Source of the DNA: Anaerolineae bacterium
Lineage (GTDB): Bacteria; Chloroflexota; Anaerolineae; Promineifilales; Promineifilaceae
DNA length: 64,000 bases
Assembly (NCBI GenBank): GCA_020848035.1
Contig: JADLAX010000027.1
Coordinates: 73,528-137,527, forward strand
Reading direction: 5' to 3'
Below the pieces are notes generated by a model that did not search any database, had not been told where the DNA came from, and worked only from the letters and a program-made list of their open reading frames with translations. Positions 33,271-42,898 of the stretch are shown one piece after another; positions within the stretch are counted from its first letter, which is position 1, and every line of letters begins with the position of its first letter. Both the position numbers and the translations under genes were made by a program.

Positions 33271-34923
33271 ATGCCCACTGGCCCACTCAGGTCTACCACA
33301 CCCACCATCGACGTTTACATTAAGCTGGCCCAATTTCCTATCTTAAGCGACCGCATTCGTATGCGCATGCGCGAGGAGCTGTTTCGGCGCGGCATTGTGG
33401 ATAAAACGGAGTTTGAGCAGGAGGTCAAAATCCTGGCCATCGAATCGCAGCGGCGCGAGGGGTTAGACAATCCCACCGTGCAGGAGGATGAAAACGCCTG
33501 GCAGCGCCGCCTGGAAACAATTCGCGATTTGCACACCGACAACTACTTTGCCAACAACCTGGGCATCACCCTGCTGGATCATCTCATTGACGAGGTGCTG
33601 AAAAACCAGGACAAAGCGCCCAAGGCGATCGAGCTGACCTTCAACCCAGAGATTGCTCCCTGGGCGATGCTGTTTGAGCAGGGCAGCATTTATGATGCCC
33701 TGCCCCCGCCCGAACAGGAAAAGGTGAAACATCACCTGGAAGAAATCAAGGTGGTGCTCATCAAGCGGCTGCTCAGCGAACATCTGCCCTTCATTCGCCT
33801 GGCCAAGCAGGTTTTTTCCATCAGGGATTTAAACTGGATTTACGAGCGGCTGATTGGCGGCGGCAAAATTGGCGGCAAGGCCAGCGGCATGCTGCTGGCC
33901 TGGCACATTTTGGAACGAGACTACCACAATTTTGGCCCGGACATTACCAAACAGGTCACGATTCCCGATACCTTTTTTATCGGGTCGGAAATCATCTACG
34001 AATTTCTGCTGCAAAATAAGCTGGAGCGGTTTGTTAACCAGAAATATCTTTCGCTGGAGGAGATGCGCACGCAGTACCCGGAAATTGTGGCCTGCTGCCT
34101 GGCGGGCAAGATTCCCAATTACATCATGGAGCAGCTGCGTGATGTGCTCAATCGGCTAAACGGCCGTCCCTTTGTGGTGCGCTCCTCCAGCCTGCTGGAA
34201 GATCACATCGACTATGCCTTTGCCGGCAAATACGCCAGCGTCTTTTGCCCCAACCAGGGCAGCCATGCGGCCAACTTCGAGGCGCTTTTAGATGCCATCC
34301 GCCGGGTGTTTGCCAGCACCTTCAACCCCGACGCGATGATTGAGCGGCATGAGCATGGCCTGATTGATTATGACGAGCGTATGGCAGTGATGATTCAGCC
34401 GCTGATTGGACACCGCTACGGCCGTTACTTCCTACCTACCATCGTTGGGGCCGGACTTAGCCAAAATCCCTGGTTCGAGACGGCCGACAGCCGCGCCAAA
34501 GATGGCTGCCTGCGCCTGACATTGGGGCTGGACGAACGCATCAGCCTGCCGCTGCAAGAAGGTCAGGCGTGCATCATCTCGCTGAACACACCCCATTATC
34601 TCAACGGCAGCCAGACGCTGATCCAGCAAAACGTTAAGGTGGTGGACCTGGAAGCCAACGATTTTAAGCTGCTGCCCATTTCTGAGATATTGCGTGAGGA
34701 TTATCCGTACGGCCGTTTCCTGCTCGACCCCCACACCCACCAGCTCACCTACGACCACCTCATCAACGACGAGAAGTTCGTCCGGCTGATGCGCACCGCC
34801 CTCGCCCGGCTGGAAAAGAGCTACGATGTGCCCGTCCAGTTTGAGTTTGCTGTCGAAATCATCGACGCTCCCAGCGGGCCGGATTACAAGCTGTACATCT
34901 TGCAGTGCCATACGGCCGTGTAG
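33271..34923 (+). CDS. PEP/pyruvate-binding-domain protein
   Basis: A 550-residue protein with an N-terminal helical region (~1-180) and a domain like the N-terminal nucleotide/PEP-binding part of PEP synthase and PPDK. Signs are GGGKIGGKASGMLLAWHIL (~residue 195) and NGRPFVVRSSSLLEDHIDYAFAGKYASVF (~295). The phosphohistidine domain and the PEP-utilising barrel are absent, so it cannot be a complete PEP synthase. The role is unknown; similar stand-alone proteins are common in Chloroflexota (recollection). TGGAGTCC lies before the ATG. Confidence 0.8.
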   Translation: MPTGPLRSTTPTIDVYIKLAQFPILSDRIRMRMREELFRRGIVDKTEFEQEVKILAIESQRREGLDNPTVQEDENAWQRRLETIRDLHTDNYFANNLGITLLDHLIDEVLKNQDKAPKAIELTFNPEIAPWAMLFEQGSIYDALPPPEQEKVKHHLEEIKVVLIKRLLSEHLPFIRLAKQVFSIRDLNWIYERLIGGGKIGGKASGMLLAWHILERDYHNFGPDITKQVTIPDTFFIGSEIIYEFLLQNKLERFVNQKYLSLEEMRTQYPEIVACCLAGKIPNYIMEQLRDVLNRLNGRPFVVRSSSLLEDHIDYAFAGKYASVFCPNQGSHAANFEALLDAIRRVFASTFNPDAMIERHEHGLIDYDERMAVMIQPLIGHRYGRYFLPTIVGAGLSQNPWFETADSRAKDGCLRLTLGLDERISLPLQEGQACIISLNTPHYLNGSQTLIQQNVKVVDLEANDFKLLPISEILREDYPYGRFLLDPHTHQLTYDHLINDEKFVRLMRTALARLEKSYDVPVQFEFAVEIIDAPSGPDYKLYILQCHTAV

Positions 34924-35027
34924 TCGGTTGTCGGGTGAGCGGTACCAATTACCGACAACCGATCATAATTCTTTGGAAGATCGCGTGAAACGTGAATGGA
35001 GAAACCTCACGTTTCACGTTTCACGAA
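34923..35027. repeat. Two consecutive hairpins between convergent genes
   Basis: A GTCGGTTGTCGG/CCGACAACCGA stem (34923-34962) and a CGTGAAACGTGA/TCACGTTTCACG stem (34983-35025, two ACGTTTC units). They lie between the convergent PEP-binding gene and zwf. Confidence 0.8.
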
Positions 35028-35060
35028 TTGTAAATCCCTTGAATTCCTAAAAACCCCCGA

Positions 35061-36524
35061 TCACTCCTCCGGGTGGCTGCACGCGTGGCGCCAGGTGCGC
35101 CCGGAGCGGTTGAGCAGGGTATTGGCTTCCTCTGGCCCCCAGCTGCCGTGTTTGTAGCTGACCATCGGCGGCGCGTCCGCCTCTTTTTCCCAGCCGGTGA
35201 TCACCGGGTCCATCAGCCGCCAGGCCGCTTCAACGCCGTCGGCGCGAGTAAACAGCGAGGCGTCGCCGCGCACCGCATCCAGCAGCAGCCGCTCGTAGGC
35301 GTCGGGCAGATGGTTGCCCTTAAACGAGGAACGGTAGTGAAACTCCATGTCCACCGGCTGTGTTTTGGCCGAATCGGGGATTTTGGCCTCTAAGCGCAGG
35401 TGAATGCCTTCATCCGGCTGGATGCACATCGAGAGAATGTTGGGCGTAAAATCCTCATCCTCAATGCCGTCGAACATCAGGTGCGGCGGCCGTTTAAACT
35501 CCACAATGATTTCCGTAGTTTTGTCGGTCAGGGCTTTGCCAGAGCGCAGGTAAAACGGCACTCCCTGCCAGCGCCAGTTGTCGATAAACAGCTCCATGGC
35601 GGCGTAGGTGGGCGTTTGTGACCCTTCGACAACTTCTTCGGTTTGCAGGTAACCTTCATACTGGGCGCGGACGGTTTGGTTGAGCGGCAACGGCCGTATC
35701 GCGTGAAACAGCTTGGCCTTCTCGTTACGCACCGCATTGGCCTCAAACGACGCCGGGGGTTCCATCGCCACCAGCGACAGCAGCTGCATCAGGTGGTTTT
35801 GGAACATGTCGCGCACCACACCCGCTTCCTCGTAATAGCCCGCCCGGTGGCCCACGTCCACACTTTCCAACACCGAGATTTGCACATTGTCCACGTAGTT
35901 GCGGTTCCAAATCGGCTCAAAAATGGTGTTGGCAAAACGAAAGTAGAGGATATTTTGCGCCGTTTCCTTGCCCAGATAATGATCAATCCGGTAAATCTGG
36001 TCCTCTTCAAACACAGCCTGAATCGCCTGGTTCAGCGCCTGCGCCGAGGCCAGGTCGTGGCCAAAGGGCTTCTCGACCACCACACGCCGCCACCCTTCGC
36101 TTTGGTCTACCATATTGGCCGCCCCCAGGTTCTCCACGATGGGCACAAAAAAGCGCGGCGCGACGGCCAGGTAATACAGCCGGTGGCCCGGCCCACCCTC
36201 GATCTTCGCCAAATGTTCCCGCAGCCTCGCAAAATCTGCCGGTGTGTTTAAATCCCCCTGAACATAGGTGATGTTCTCGGCAAAAGGCCGCCACTTTGCC
36301 TCGTTATAGCTGTCTGGGGCCAATTCCAGCAGGCCATCTTTCAGCACCTGGCGCAGTTCGGCATCGTCCCACGGCCGTCTGGCAAAGCCCACAATGTTAA
36401 ATTTTTCCGGCAGCCGCCCCTTGGCATAGGAGTTAAACAGCGCGGGAATCAGCTTACGCTCGGTCAAATCACCCGACGCGCCGAAGATGATAAAGGTGGT
36501 GGGTTTAGAATTAGAATCAGGCAT
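35061..36524 (-). CDS. zwf: Glucose-6-phosphate 1-dehydrogenase
   Basis: A 487-residue protein with NADP loop FIIFGASGDLTERKLIPALF, substrate motif RIDHYLGKETAQNIL (catalytic His-Asp pair), EKPFGHDLASAQALN and the C-terminal FYLRSGKAL, all standard G6PD landmarks. It produces 6-phosphogluconolactone and NADPH. ATG 36524 has GGAAGG upstream; earlier in-frame starts lie inside a GC-rich repeat. It lies downstream of tal-pgi in the same direction, in the pentose phosphate/glycolysis cluster. Confidence 0.95.
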   Translation of the reverse strand: MPDSNSKPTTFIIFGASGDLTERKLIPALFNSYAKGRLPEKFNIVGFARRPWDDAELRQVLKDGLLELAPDSYNEAKWRPFAENITYVQGDLNTPADFARLREHLAKIEGGPGHRLYYLAVAPRFFVPIVENLGAANMVDQSEGWRRVVVEKPFGHDLASAQALNQAIQAVFEEDQIYRIDHYLGKETAQNILYFRFANTIFEPIWNRNYVDNVQISVLESVDVGHRAGYYEEAGVVRDMFQNHLMQLLSLVAMEPPASFEANAVRNEKAKLFHAIRPLPLNQTVRAQYEGYLQTEEVVEGSQTPTYAAMELFIDNWRWQGVPFYLRSGKALTDKTTEIIVEFKRPPHLMFDGIEDEDFTPNILSMCIQPDEGIHLRLEAKIPDSAKTQPVDMEFHYRSSFKGNHLPDAYERLLLDAVRGDASLFTRADGVEAAWRLMDPVITGWEKEADAPPMVSYKHGSWGPEEANTLLNRSGRTWRHACSHPEE

Positions 36525-36544
36525 AGAGTTTCCTTCCAAATTCG

Positions 36545-36626
36545 AGCCCTCACCCCAACCCTCTCCCAAAGGGAGAGGGAGCCAGATTCCCTCCCCCTCC
36601 CAGGGGGAGGGCCAGGGTGGGGGTCG
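36545..36626. repeat. CCCTCACCCC-type GC-rich repeat (copy 1)
   Basis: CCCTCACCCCAACCCTCTCCC, then complementary GGGAGAGGGAG, then CCCTCCCCCTCCCAGGGGGAGGG. A second copy with the same layout lies at 45343-45422. It occupies the zwf-pgi junction. Confidence 0.8.
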
Positions 36627-36631
36627 AAACA

Positions 36632-38161
36632 TCAGCCAATCAAGTTTTGCAGCTGCTCATCTACGGCCGTTCCCAAATCAAAGCGAATCAGGCGGCGGTT
36701 TTCGTCCAGCAGGGCCTGGGCATCGCCCAACGCCTGCGACAGCTTCAGCACGCCAAAGCTCATGCCGCTGGCTGGCTCACCGGCGTTATCCGGGATGGGC
36801 AGGTCGGTTTCTGGCTCAGAGGTGAACTGGATGAAGAGGCCGTTGCCCGCGTCGCCCTTGTGCAGCTGCCCGGTGGAGTGCAGGAAGCGCGGCCCGTAAC
36901 CCACCGTCGTGGCGCAGCCGGTTTGTGCCAGCAGCCGGGTACGCAGCTGGTGCAGCAAGGCGTCGGTTGCCGTGGTGGGCGGCACGTAGGCCTGGATCGA
37001 AATGTAGTCGCCCGGTTGGGCCTGGGCGATGAAGCTGTTGAGGTTGGCGGCGGTGGGTTCGGCGCTGTCCAGCTGCGGCAGCTGGCCGCTCTCCTGGTAG
37101 GCGGCTACCATTTGCCGCGCCAGCACTTTGGCCGATTCCACGTTGGGCTGGTCAAACGGCTGGATGCCGATAACGTGCCCGGCAACGGCCGTTGCCAGTT
37201 CCCAGATGAAAAACTGCTCGCCCAAATCGTACAGGTCTTGCAGTTCCAGGCGCACCACCGGCTGGCCCGCCTGCTCCAATCGAGCCACGGCCTCGTCCCA
37301 GCCGCTGTCGCCCGCCAGCCGCAGGTAGACAAACAGCCGGTCATCGCCGTAGCCCGCCGGGTCCAGCACCGGCTCGCCGACCACCGGCAGAATGCCCTGG
37401 CCATTTTTGCCCGTGCTCTCGGCGATGAGCTGCTCCACCCAGTCGCCAAAGCTGGCAATGGCCGCCGAAATGATGAAGGTGACCTTGTCGCGGCCCGCCT
37501 GGGCCAGTGTGCCCATGATCGCGCCCAGCTTTTCGGCCATCGGCGAATGCGCGGCCGCCTGGGCCCGATCCAGCAGGCGGGCCACGTCTACGCCCACCAG
37601 GGCCGCAGGCAGCAGGCCAAAAAAGGAGATGACGGAGTAGCGCCCGCCGATGTTGGGATCATTCTCGAAGATGGCGCGGAAATCGTAGGTGGTGGCCGTT
37701 TTCACCAGGCCGCTGCCCGGATCGGTGATGGCCACAAACTGCCGTCCGGCGTTTTCCCGGCCCACCAGGTCAATGATGCGATTGTAGAAATATTTGAAGA
37801 AAGAGAAGGTTTCCACGGTGCCGCCGGACTTGGTGGAAACGATGAAGAGGGTGCGGCGCCAATCGGCCGTTTCGGCATAGGTTTTAACGGCCGTTGCGTC
37901 CGTACTGTCCAACACGCGCAGCTGCAAGCCGCCGCTGCCAAAGGTTTTGGCAAACACCTCGGGGGCCAGGCTGGAGCCACCCATGCCCAGCAGCATCACC
38001 TCGGTAAAACCCTCGGCTTTGATTTCAGCGACAAAGTTATTGAGGCGCACGACCTCCGCCGCCATGGTTTGCGGCGTGTGCAGCCAGCCCAGGCGGTTAC
38101 TGATTTCGGTCGGTTCCGGGTGCCAAACGGTGTGATCGTGCGCCCAGATGCGCTCAACTAA
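36632..38161 (-). CDS. pgi: Glucose-6-phosphate isomerase domain, probably made as a frameshift fusion with transaldolase
   Basis: A PGI of the Tal-Pgi type: the sugar-phosphate motif MLLGMGGSSLAPEVF, FIVSTKSGGTVETF, ISAAIASFGDWVEQLIAEST and GIQPFDQPNVESAK. The conserved sequence begins before the first ATG: in this frame codons from 38161 read LVERIWAHDHTVWHPEPTEISNRLGWL, the usual segment joining Tal to Pgi in bifunctional proteins. ATG 38065 is the first start codon, has no ribosome-binding site and would cut off ~32 conserved residues. Upstream is a run of ten A and the tal stop, in the other frame. See finding. Confidence 0.85.
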   Translation of the reverse strand, partial: LVERIWAHDHTVWHPEPTEISNRLGWLHTPQTMAAEVVRLNNFVAEIKAEGFTEVMLLGMGGSSLAPEVFAKTFGSGGLQLRVLDSTDATAVKTYAETADWRRTLFIVSTKSGGTVETFSFFKYFYNRIIDLVGRENAGRQFVAITDPGSGLVKTATTYDFRAIFENDPNIGGRYSVISFFGLLPAALVGVDVARLLDRAQAAAHSPMAEKLGAIMGTLAQAGRDKVTFIISAAIASFGDWVEQLIAESTGKNGQGILPVVGEPVLDPAGYGDDRLFVYLRLAGDSGWDEAVARLEQAGQPVVRLELQDLYDLGEQFFIWELATAVAGHVIGIQPFDQPNVESAKVLARQMVAAYQESGQLPQLDSAEPTAANLNSFIAQAQPGDYISIQAYVPPTTATDALLHQLRTRLLAQTGCATTVGYGPRFLHSTGQLHKGDAGNGLFIQFTSEPETDLPIPDNAGEPASGMSFGVLKLSQALGDAQALLDENRRLIRFDLGTAVDEQLQNLIG

Positions 38162-39330
38162 TTTTTTTTTTGCAGGTCGGCGGTGGTGGCGGCAACGGCC
38201 GTTGCCATCTCGCCCAACGACGCGGCAGAGCCGTCCGCCTCGGCCAGAATCGCCGCCCGCTTGCTCTCGATGCTGGCCATCAGCGATTCAAACGACTTGG
38301 CAAACGAGGCTACGCCGTCCTCTTGCAGCTTGGCGGTGATGGCGTCCAGGTCAATGCCCGCCTGGGCCAGCGCTTCCAGCTGCCCGGCGGCATCTTCGAC
38401 ACCTTCGGTCAGGGTTTGGGCCACGGTGCCGCGATCTTTGAAGGCATCTACCGTCGCCGGGGGAATGGTGTTTACCGTGTCTGGCCCAATCAGCTCATCG
38501 ACGTAAAGCGTATCGGGGTAGTTGGGATTTTTGGTGGAGGTGCTGGCCCACAACGGCCGTTGCACCCGCGCCCCGTTACCGGCCAGCGCCTGCCAGCGCA
38601 CGTCGCCAAACACCTGTAGGAAGCGCGCATAAGCCACCTTAGCATTGGCCACGGCAATCTTGCCTTGCAGCGCCTGGTTGCCCTTACCCTCAAGCGCCTT
38701 GTCCACCGAGCTGTCCACCCGGCTCACAAAAAAGGAAGCCACCGAACTGATGTTGTTGATGGGCTGCCCGGCGGCCAACCGCTTCTCCAGGCCGCTGATG
38801 TAGGCATTCATCACATCTTCGTAGCTGCTCAACGAAAAGATCAGCGTCACGTTGATGTTGATCCCCTCGGCAATGAGCGTTTCGATGGCCGGAATGCCTT
38901 CGGGCGTGGCCGGGACCTTGATCATGATGTTGGGCCGATTCAAAGCGGCAAACAGGCGGCGCGCCTCGGCAGTAGTACCGGCAGTATCCCGCGCCAGCGT
39001 CGGGCTGACCTCCAGGCTGATGTAGCCATCCACACCGTTGGTTTTTTCGTAGACGGGCAATAGCAAATCGGCCGCTTCGCTGATGTCGGCCAGGGCCAAC
39101 GCTTCGTAAATGTCGTTGGTGGTATGGCCTTTCTGCGCCAGTTCACGAATTTTGTTGTCGTAATCATCGCTTTTGGCGATGGCATTTTCAAAAATGGAAG
39201 GATTGGACGTCACCCCCACCACCCCGTCGTTGATGAGGGCTTGCATTTCGCCGGAGTCCAGCAAGGACCGGCTGATGTTGTCGTACCAGACCGATTGCCC
39301 AAGATCGTACAGTTCATGCAGTTTGCTCAT
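38158..39330 (-). CDS. tal: Transaldolase
   Basis: A 390-residue class I aldolase-fold enzyme. The Schiff-base Lys is in NRPNIMIKVPATPEGIPAIE (~residue 140); other landmarks are GVTSNPSIFENAIAKS near residue 40 and SSVASFFVSRVDSSVDKAL (~205). It exchanges dihydroxyacetone units between sugar phosphates. AAAGGGAG precedes the ATG. The gene ends QKKN-TAG directly after ten A's; one extra A, or a -1 slip, would join it to the PGI domain without a stop. Confidence 0.95.
   Translation of the reverse strand: MSKLHELYDLGQSVWYDNISRSLLDSGEMQALINDGVVGVTSNPSIFENAIAKSDDYDNKIRELAQKGHTTNDIYEALALADISEAADLLLPVYEKTNGVDGYISLEVSPTLARDTAGTTAEARRLFAALNRPNIMIKVPATPEGIPAIETLIAEGININVTLIFSLSSYEDVMNAYISGLEKRLAAGQPINNISSVASFFVSRVDSSVDKALEGKGNQALQGKIAVANAKVAYARFLQVFGDVRWQALAGNGARVQRPLWASTSTKNPNYPDTLYVDELIGPDTVNTIPPATVDAFKDRGTVAQTLTEGVEDAAGQLEALAQAGIDLDAITAKLQEDGVASFAKSFESLMASIESKRAAILAEADGSAASLGEMATAVAATTADLQKKN
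38162..38171 (-). promoter_or_regulatory. A10 slippery run at the tal-pgi junction
   Basis: On the minus strand a run of ten A spans the last codons of tal (CAA-AAA-AAA-AAT-TAG) and, in the -1 frame, reads GCA-AAA-AAA-AAA-TTA-GTT into the PGI domain. Runs of nine or more A promote transcriptional slippage, and A-AAA-AAA is a ribosomal slip site. Confidence 0.7.
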
Positions 39331-39485
39331 GGTTTCTCCCTTTGATGTTTGTATGATTTCTATGAATCATCAGTCACTAAAATGACCAATGTCGGAAACG
39401 AACAGTCTGAGATTTTGTGGGGTCGATAGCTCTTGATCGATTTCGGGGTGATTATAGCATGAATCCCGCTGTTCTTCGGGGCCAA

Positions 39486-40490
39486 TTATTCCAACAGCTT
39501 CATCTTCATCCACGGTGCGGAGTTGTGGAAGTTGGCCACCGCGCTGCCGGGCGGCACCAGAGCATCGCAGGCGGCGCGCACCTCGTCGGTCAGGGTCATT
39601 TCCAGCACCGGCAGGTAATGCTCCAACTGTTCCAGCGTGCGCGGCCCGATGAGCGGCGCGGTAACCCCTGGCTGGTCCTTCACCCACAGCACCGCCAGCT
39701 GCACCGGCGAAATCCCCACTTCTTGGGCCAGCTTTACAAACTGGTTGCCCACGTCAATGCCCTGCGCCGATACCCGCTCGGCGTAGATACCGCCGCGCAG
39801 CTGCGCCCGTGACGCTGCGGGATAGGTGGCGGCGTCGGCGTAACGCCCGGCCAGGATGCCCATCGCCAGCGGTGACCAGGGCAGCAGCCCCAGGCCATAC
39901 GCCTGACACAGCGGCACCAGCTCATTTTCGATGCGGCGATCGAGCAGATTGTAAGGCGGCTGTTCCGACACAAAACGCACGTAACTGCGCAGCTCGCTGA
40001 CCATGATCGCTTCCATCACCTTCCACGCCGGGGCGGTAGAGCTGCCGATATAGCGCACCTTGCCCGCCCGCACCAAATCGGTCAGCGCGGCCAGCGTTTC
40101 TTCGATGGGCACGTCAAAGTCGGGGCGGTGCAGCTGGTAAAGGTCGATGTGGTCGGTTTGCAGCCGCCGCAGGGAATCTTCGCAAGCCTGGATGAGGTGA
40201 AGACGGCCGTTCCCCCTCTCATTTGGCCCTGGTCCGGTTGGGTAGTGCGCCTTGGTAGCGATGAGGACTTGGTGGCGACGGCCGTTTCCCTGCAACGCCC
40301 GGCCAATAATCCGCTCACTTTCGCCCTGGGCATAGCTGTTGCTTGTGTCGATGAGGTTAATCCCAGCGTCAATCGCCCGATTGATAATCGCGCGGGACTC
40401 GTCTTCGGGAGTTGGATTGGCAAAATTGTCTGTTCCCAGGCACAGCGGGGCAACCTTCACCCCGCTGCGGCCTAATCGTCTGTATTCCAT
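39486..40490 (-). CDS. Aldo-keto reductase
   Basis: A 334-residue (beta/alpha)8 oxidoreductase. Catalytic Tyr in [13 protein letters not shown] (~residue 53), Lys in VLIATKAHY (~80), His in DLYQLHRPD (~120), and the cofactor-binding tail with [17 protein letters not shown] is the likely cofactor. The substrate is unknown. No upstream Shine-Dalgarno sequence is obvious; a CACAGAT-type repeat region lies just upstream. Confidence 0.9.
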   Translation of the reverse strand: MEYRRLGRSGVKVAPLCLGTDNFANPTPEDESRAIINRAIDAGINLIDTSNSYAQGESERIIGRALQGNGRRHQVLIATKAHYPTGPGPNERGNGRLHLIQACEDSLRRLQTDHIDLYQLHRPDFDVPIEETLAALTDLVRAGKVRYIGSSTAPAWKVMEAIMVSELRSYVRFVSEQPPYNLLDRRIENELVPLCQAYGLGLLPWSPLAMGILAGRYADAATYPAASRAQLRGGIYAERVSAQGIDVGNQFVKLAQEVGISPVQLAVLWVKDQPGVTAPLIGPRTLEQLEHYLPVLEMTLTDEVRAACDALVPPGSAVANFHNSAPWMKMKLLE

Positions 40491-40511
40491 CAGGTTTTCC
40501 CCTTAAAAATG

Positions 40512-40583
40512 GGACACAGATTTACACAGATGGACACAGATTGGTTTAAAAAATCCGTGAAAATCTGCGTTCATCTGTGTCCA
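40512..40583. repeat. ACACAGAT repeat with complementary ATCTGTGTCC arm
   Basis: Three ACACAGAT units on a ~10-base period are followed by ATCTGCG...ATCTGTGTCC, forming an imperfect hairpin between the SDR gene and the aldo-keto reductase gene. Related CGCAGATT words occur at 24050, 30190, 42899 and 55856. Confidence 0.7.
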
Positions 40584-40589
40584 AAATTT

Positions 40590-41333
40590 CTATCTGGCGG
40601 TGTAACCCGCATCCACGTTGACCATTGCGCCGGTCATGTAGCTGGCGTCGTCGGAGGCGAGAAAGAGGACGACGCGGGCGATTTCCACCGGGTCGGCCAG
40701 GCGCTCCATGGGCACGGTGCTGGCGATGCGCTGCAAAATTTCGGCCGTCACCGGTTCGCTGCGCTCGGAGGCCAGCATGGGCGTGTTCACCTCGCCGGGG
40801 CAGACGGCGTTGATACGAATGCCGTCCTTGACGTGGTCGAGCGCCATGGCGCGGGTGAGCTGGTGCACAGCGCCTTTGGAGGCGCAGTAAGCGACCACAC
40901 CCGCGGCGCCCACGCCGCCCCATATCGAGCCAAAGTTGACGATGACGCCCTTGCCCTGTGGTTTCATCACCGCCACAGCGGCCCGGCTGAGGTAAAAGAT
41001 GCCGCTGACGTTGACGTTCATCACTTTTTGCCACTGTTCGTTGCTGGTGCCCAGCGCGTCGGCCCGGACGATGATGCCCGCGGCGTTGACGAGGATATCG
41101 AGACGGCCGTTCCGTTCCACCACCTCATTCACCACCCGCTGGCAAAAATCGGGGTCGCTCACGTCGCCGATAATTGATTCTGCCCCAATTTCGGTGGCAA
41201 CGGCCGTTGCCCATGCCGCGTTCCGGTCCACAATCACCACCTGCGCTCCCGCCGCGGCCAATTCCCGCGCCGTCGCCGCGCCCATGCCCGATGCCCCGCC
41301 GGTCACAATGGCGATTTTGTCTGTAAAATCCAT
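40590..41333 (-). CDS. Short-chain dehydrogenase/reductase
   Basis: A 247-residue SDR: cofactor motif VTGGASGMGAATA (TGxxxGxG), NAAG-type strand LVNAAGI, active-site Ser in FGSIWGG and the YxxxK motif YCASKG. Asp after strand 2 (VIVDRN) indicates NAD preference. The substrate is unknown. GGAGGACATC precedes ATG 41333, making that start clear. Confidence 0.92.
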   Translation of the reverse strand: MDFTDKIAIVTGGASGMGAATARELAAAGAQVVIVDRNAAWATAVATEIGAESIIGDVSDPDFCQRVVNEVVERNGRLDILVNAAGIIVRADALGTSNEQWQKVMNVNVSGIFYLSRAAVAVMKPQGKGVIVNFGSIWGGVGAAGVVAYCASKGAVHQLTRAMALDHVKDGIRINAVCPGEVNTPMLASERSEPVTAEILQRIASTVPMERLADPVEIARVVLFLASDDASYMTGAMVNVDAGYTAR

Positions 41334-41370
41334 GATGTCCTCCAATTTCGTAGAATTCAACAATCAACTG

Positions 41371-41572
41371 TAGGGGCGAGGCAGGTGGCCAACGCCTTGA
41401 CCAGCCCCATCGCCTTACCCCCACCTGCCTCGCCCGATGTTGGGGCAACCAGACCGTTATTTTGCAGACCCCGCATTACGGCCAAACGGTTGGTTGTTTT
41501 GCCAGAGGGCGAGGCAGGTGGAAGGTATGGTTTTGTGTTTGGGTAAGGCGTTGGCCACCTGCCTCGCCCCTA
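41371..41572. mobile_element. 202-bp element with perfect 28-bp terminal inverted repeats (MITE-like)
   Basis: The ends, 41371-41398 and 41545-41572, are exact 28-base reverse complements starting TAGGGGCGAGGCAGGTGG. A second, inner inverted repeat (GGGCGAGGCAGGTGG, 41507-41521, with its complement at 41421-41435) is nested inside. No open reading frame and no clear target duplication. Related modular elements lie at 51187 and 52228. Confidence 0.75.
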
Positions 41573-41589
41573 CGGGCTGGGGTGAACGG

Positions 41590-42849
41590 TTAAAACGCGG
41601 TGTGGCACACCGGTTTGTTGGCCGTGTAAAACAATTGGTGCACCGCATCAGCAAAGGTCACATCGGAGATTTGGGCCAGGCCGTAGGCCAGCAGCTGGCG
41701 GAATGTGGTGGACCCGGTGACAAGCGACGAAAAGTCGGCGATGTCCAGGCCAATGGTGACGTCGGGTTGGGCAAGGGGATCGAGGGTGGCACGGCCGTTT
41801 TCCACCGCCAACACCCAACGGCCCGCACACACTGGCCAGAAGCTGTCCGCCAGATCAATCTGCACCGTGAGCGTTTGCCCGCCAAAATTGTGCCCGGCCA
41901 GCAGGTCAAACAGGCGGGGCACATCAATCACACGATACATGATGCCCACGCCCTGCGTGTTGGTCTCGTGGTAGCCAGACGGAATCAGGTTCTGGCTGCC
42001 GTTGCGTGGATCGTGCAGCAGCAGGTGAAAATCCTCTTCCTGGGTGTTGATGACCACCTTCTCGATCTGGTCCGCCTGGACGCGCAAGAAGCCCAGCAGG
42101 CCGCGCAGCGCCGCGGCATCCTCATACATGAGGGCACGCACGGCGATGTTGTTCCGTAGAAAGTTGCCGTTAGGGATGGGCTCGAAGGTGAAGAGCAGGT
42201 AGCCGCGCAGCTGGCCATCGGCCCAATAGCCGTAGCGCTGCATGTTTTGGCTGGTGAAAATGGATTCCAGTTCAAAGTCAAACTGGGCCATGATGCCGTT
42301 GCTGGCCATCATGATGCGCCGGTAGCAGTCGGCCAGCTCCTGGCGGTGGGTGCTGTCCAAAACGCGCACGTTGTGGCGGCTGCCCTGGGGCAGATCGGCA
42401 GGATTGAGGCGGTATTGGTTGATTTTACGGCCGTACCCATACCCCATCTGCCGGTAAAAATCGGGCCGAAACGGATAAAGCGTAGTCAGCGCCGCCCCTT
42501 TTTCGCGGTAGTGCGCCTGGAAAAATTGCAGCATGTCGTAGGCGATGTGCGCCTTTTTGTGCAGCAAATCCACGCCCACGCCGCCGACACCACCCACCAG
42601 CATATCGACGCCGTGCAGCCGCATGGTGAAGTCGTACAGGCGCATCGCGCCGCGCAGTTCACCCGCTTCAAACAAGCCGTACACCTTGACGATGGGATCA
42701 GCGTGCATCTGTTGGGCCCGCTCCTTCAGACGGCGGCGGGCGGCATCATCGGTGGCCCGCACCCCGGGGTAGGCATTGGCGGAAACGAGGGTGAACTGGT
42801 CCCACTCGGCTTCGGTTTGTAACGGCCGTATCTCACGAACTGACTTCAT
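41590..42849 (-). CDS. Eis-like GNAT acetyltransferase with SCP2-type C-terminus
   Basis: A 419-residue protein: an N-terminal GNAT domain (DMLVGGVGGVGVDLLHKKAHIAYDML, with the acetyl-CoA loop after the beta strand), a second GNAT-like half (~180-290) and a C-terminal sterol-carrier-like domain (TLTVQIDLADSFWPVCAGRWVL...). This three-part layout is that of Eis-family N-acetyltransferases, which acetylate aminoglycosides or other amines. TGGAGG lies before the ATG. The substrate is not known. Confidence 0.83.
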   Translation of the reverse strand: MKSVREIRPLQTEAEWDQFTLVSANAYPGVRATDDAARRRLKERAQQMHADPIVKVYGLFEAGELRGAMRLYDFTMRLHGVDMLVGGVGGVGVDLLHKKAHIAYDMLQFFQAHYREKGAALTTLYPFRPDFYRQMGYGYGRKINQYRLNPADLPQGSRHNVRVLDSTHRQELADCYRRIMMASNGIMAQFDFELESIFTSQNMQRYGYWADGQLRGYLLFTFEPIPNGNFLRNNIAVRALMYEDAAALRGLLGFLRVQADQIEKVVINTQEEDFHLLLHDPRNGSQNLIPSGYHETNTQGVGIMYRVIDVPRLFDLLAGHNFGGQTLTVQIDLADSFWPVCAGRWVLAVENGRATLDPLAQPDVTIGLDIADFSSLVTGSTTFRQLLAYGLAQISDVTFADAVHQLFYTANKPVCHTAF

Positions 42850-42898
42850 AATTTTTCCTCCAGGTAAACATCAATGAGCGTGCTTTCCTAAATTATGA

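Noticed and set aside
36617..38161. A 514-residue open frame on the plus strand opposite pgi
   Set aside because: It mirrors the pgi coding strand, has no recognisable domain and no ribosome-binding site. Long antisense frames are expected in GC-rich genes. The same applies to frames opposite the ba3 subunit I gene, the decarboxylase gene and the SBP-OmpA gene.
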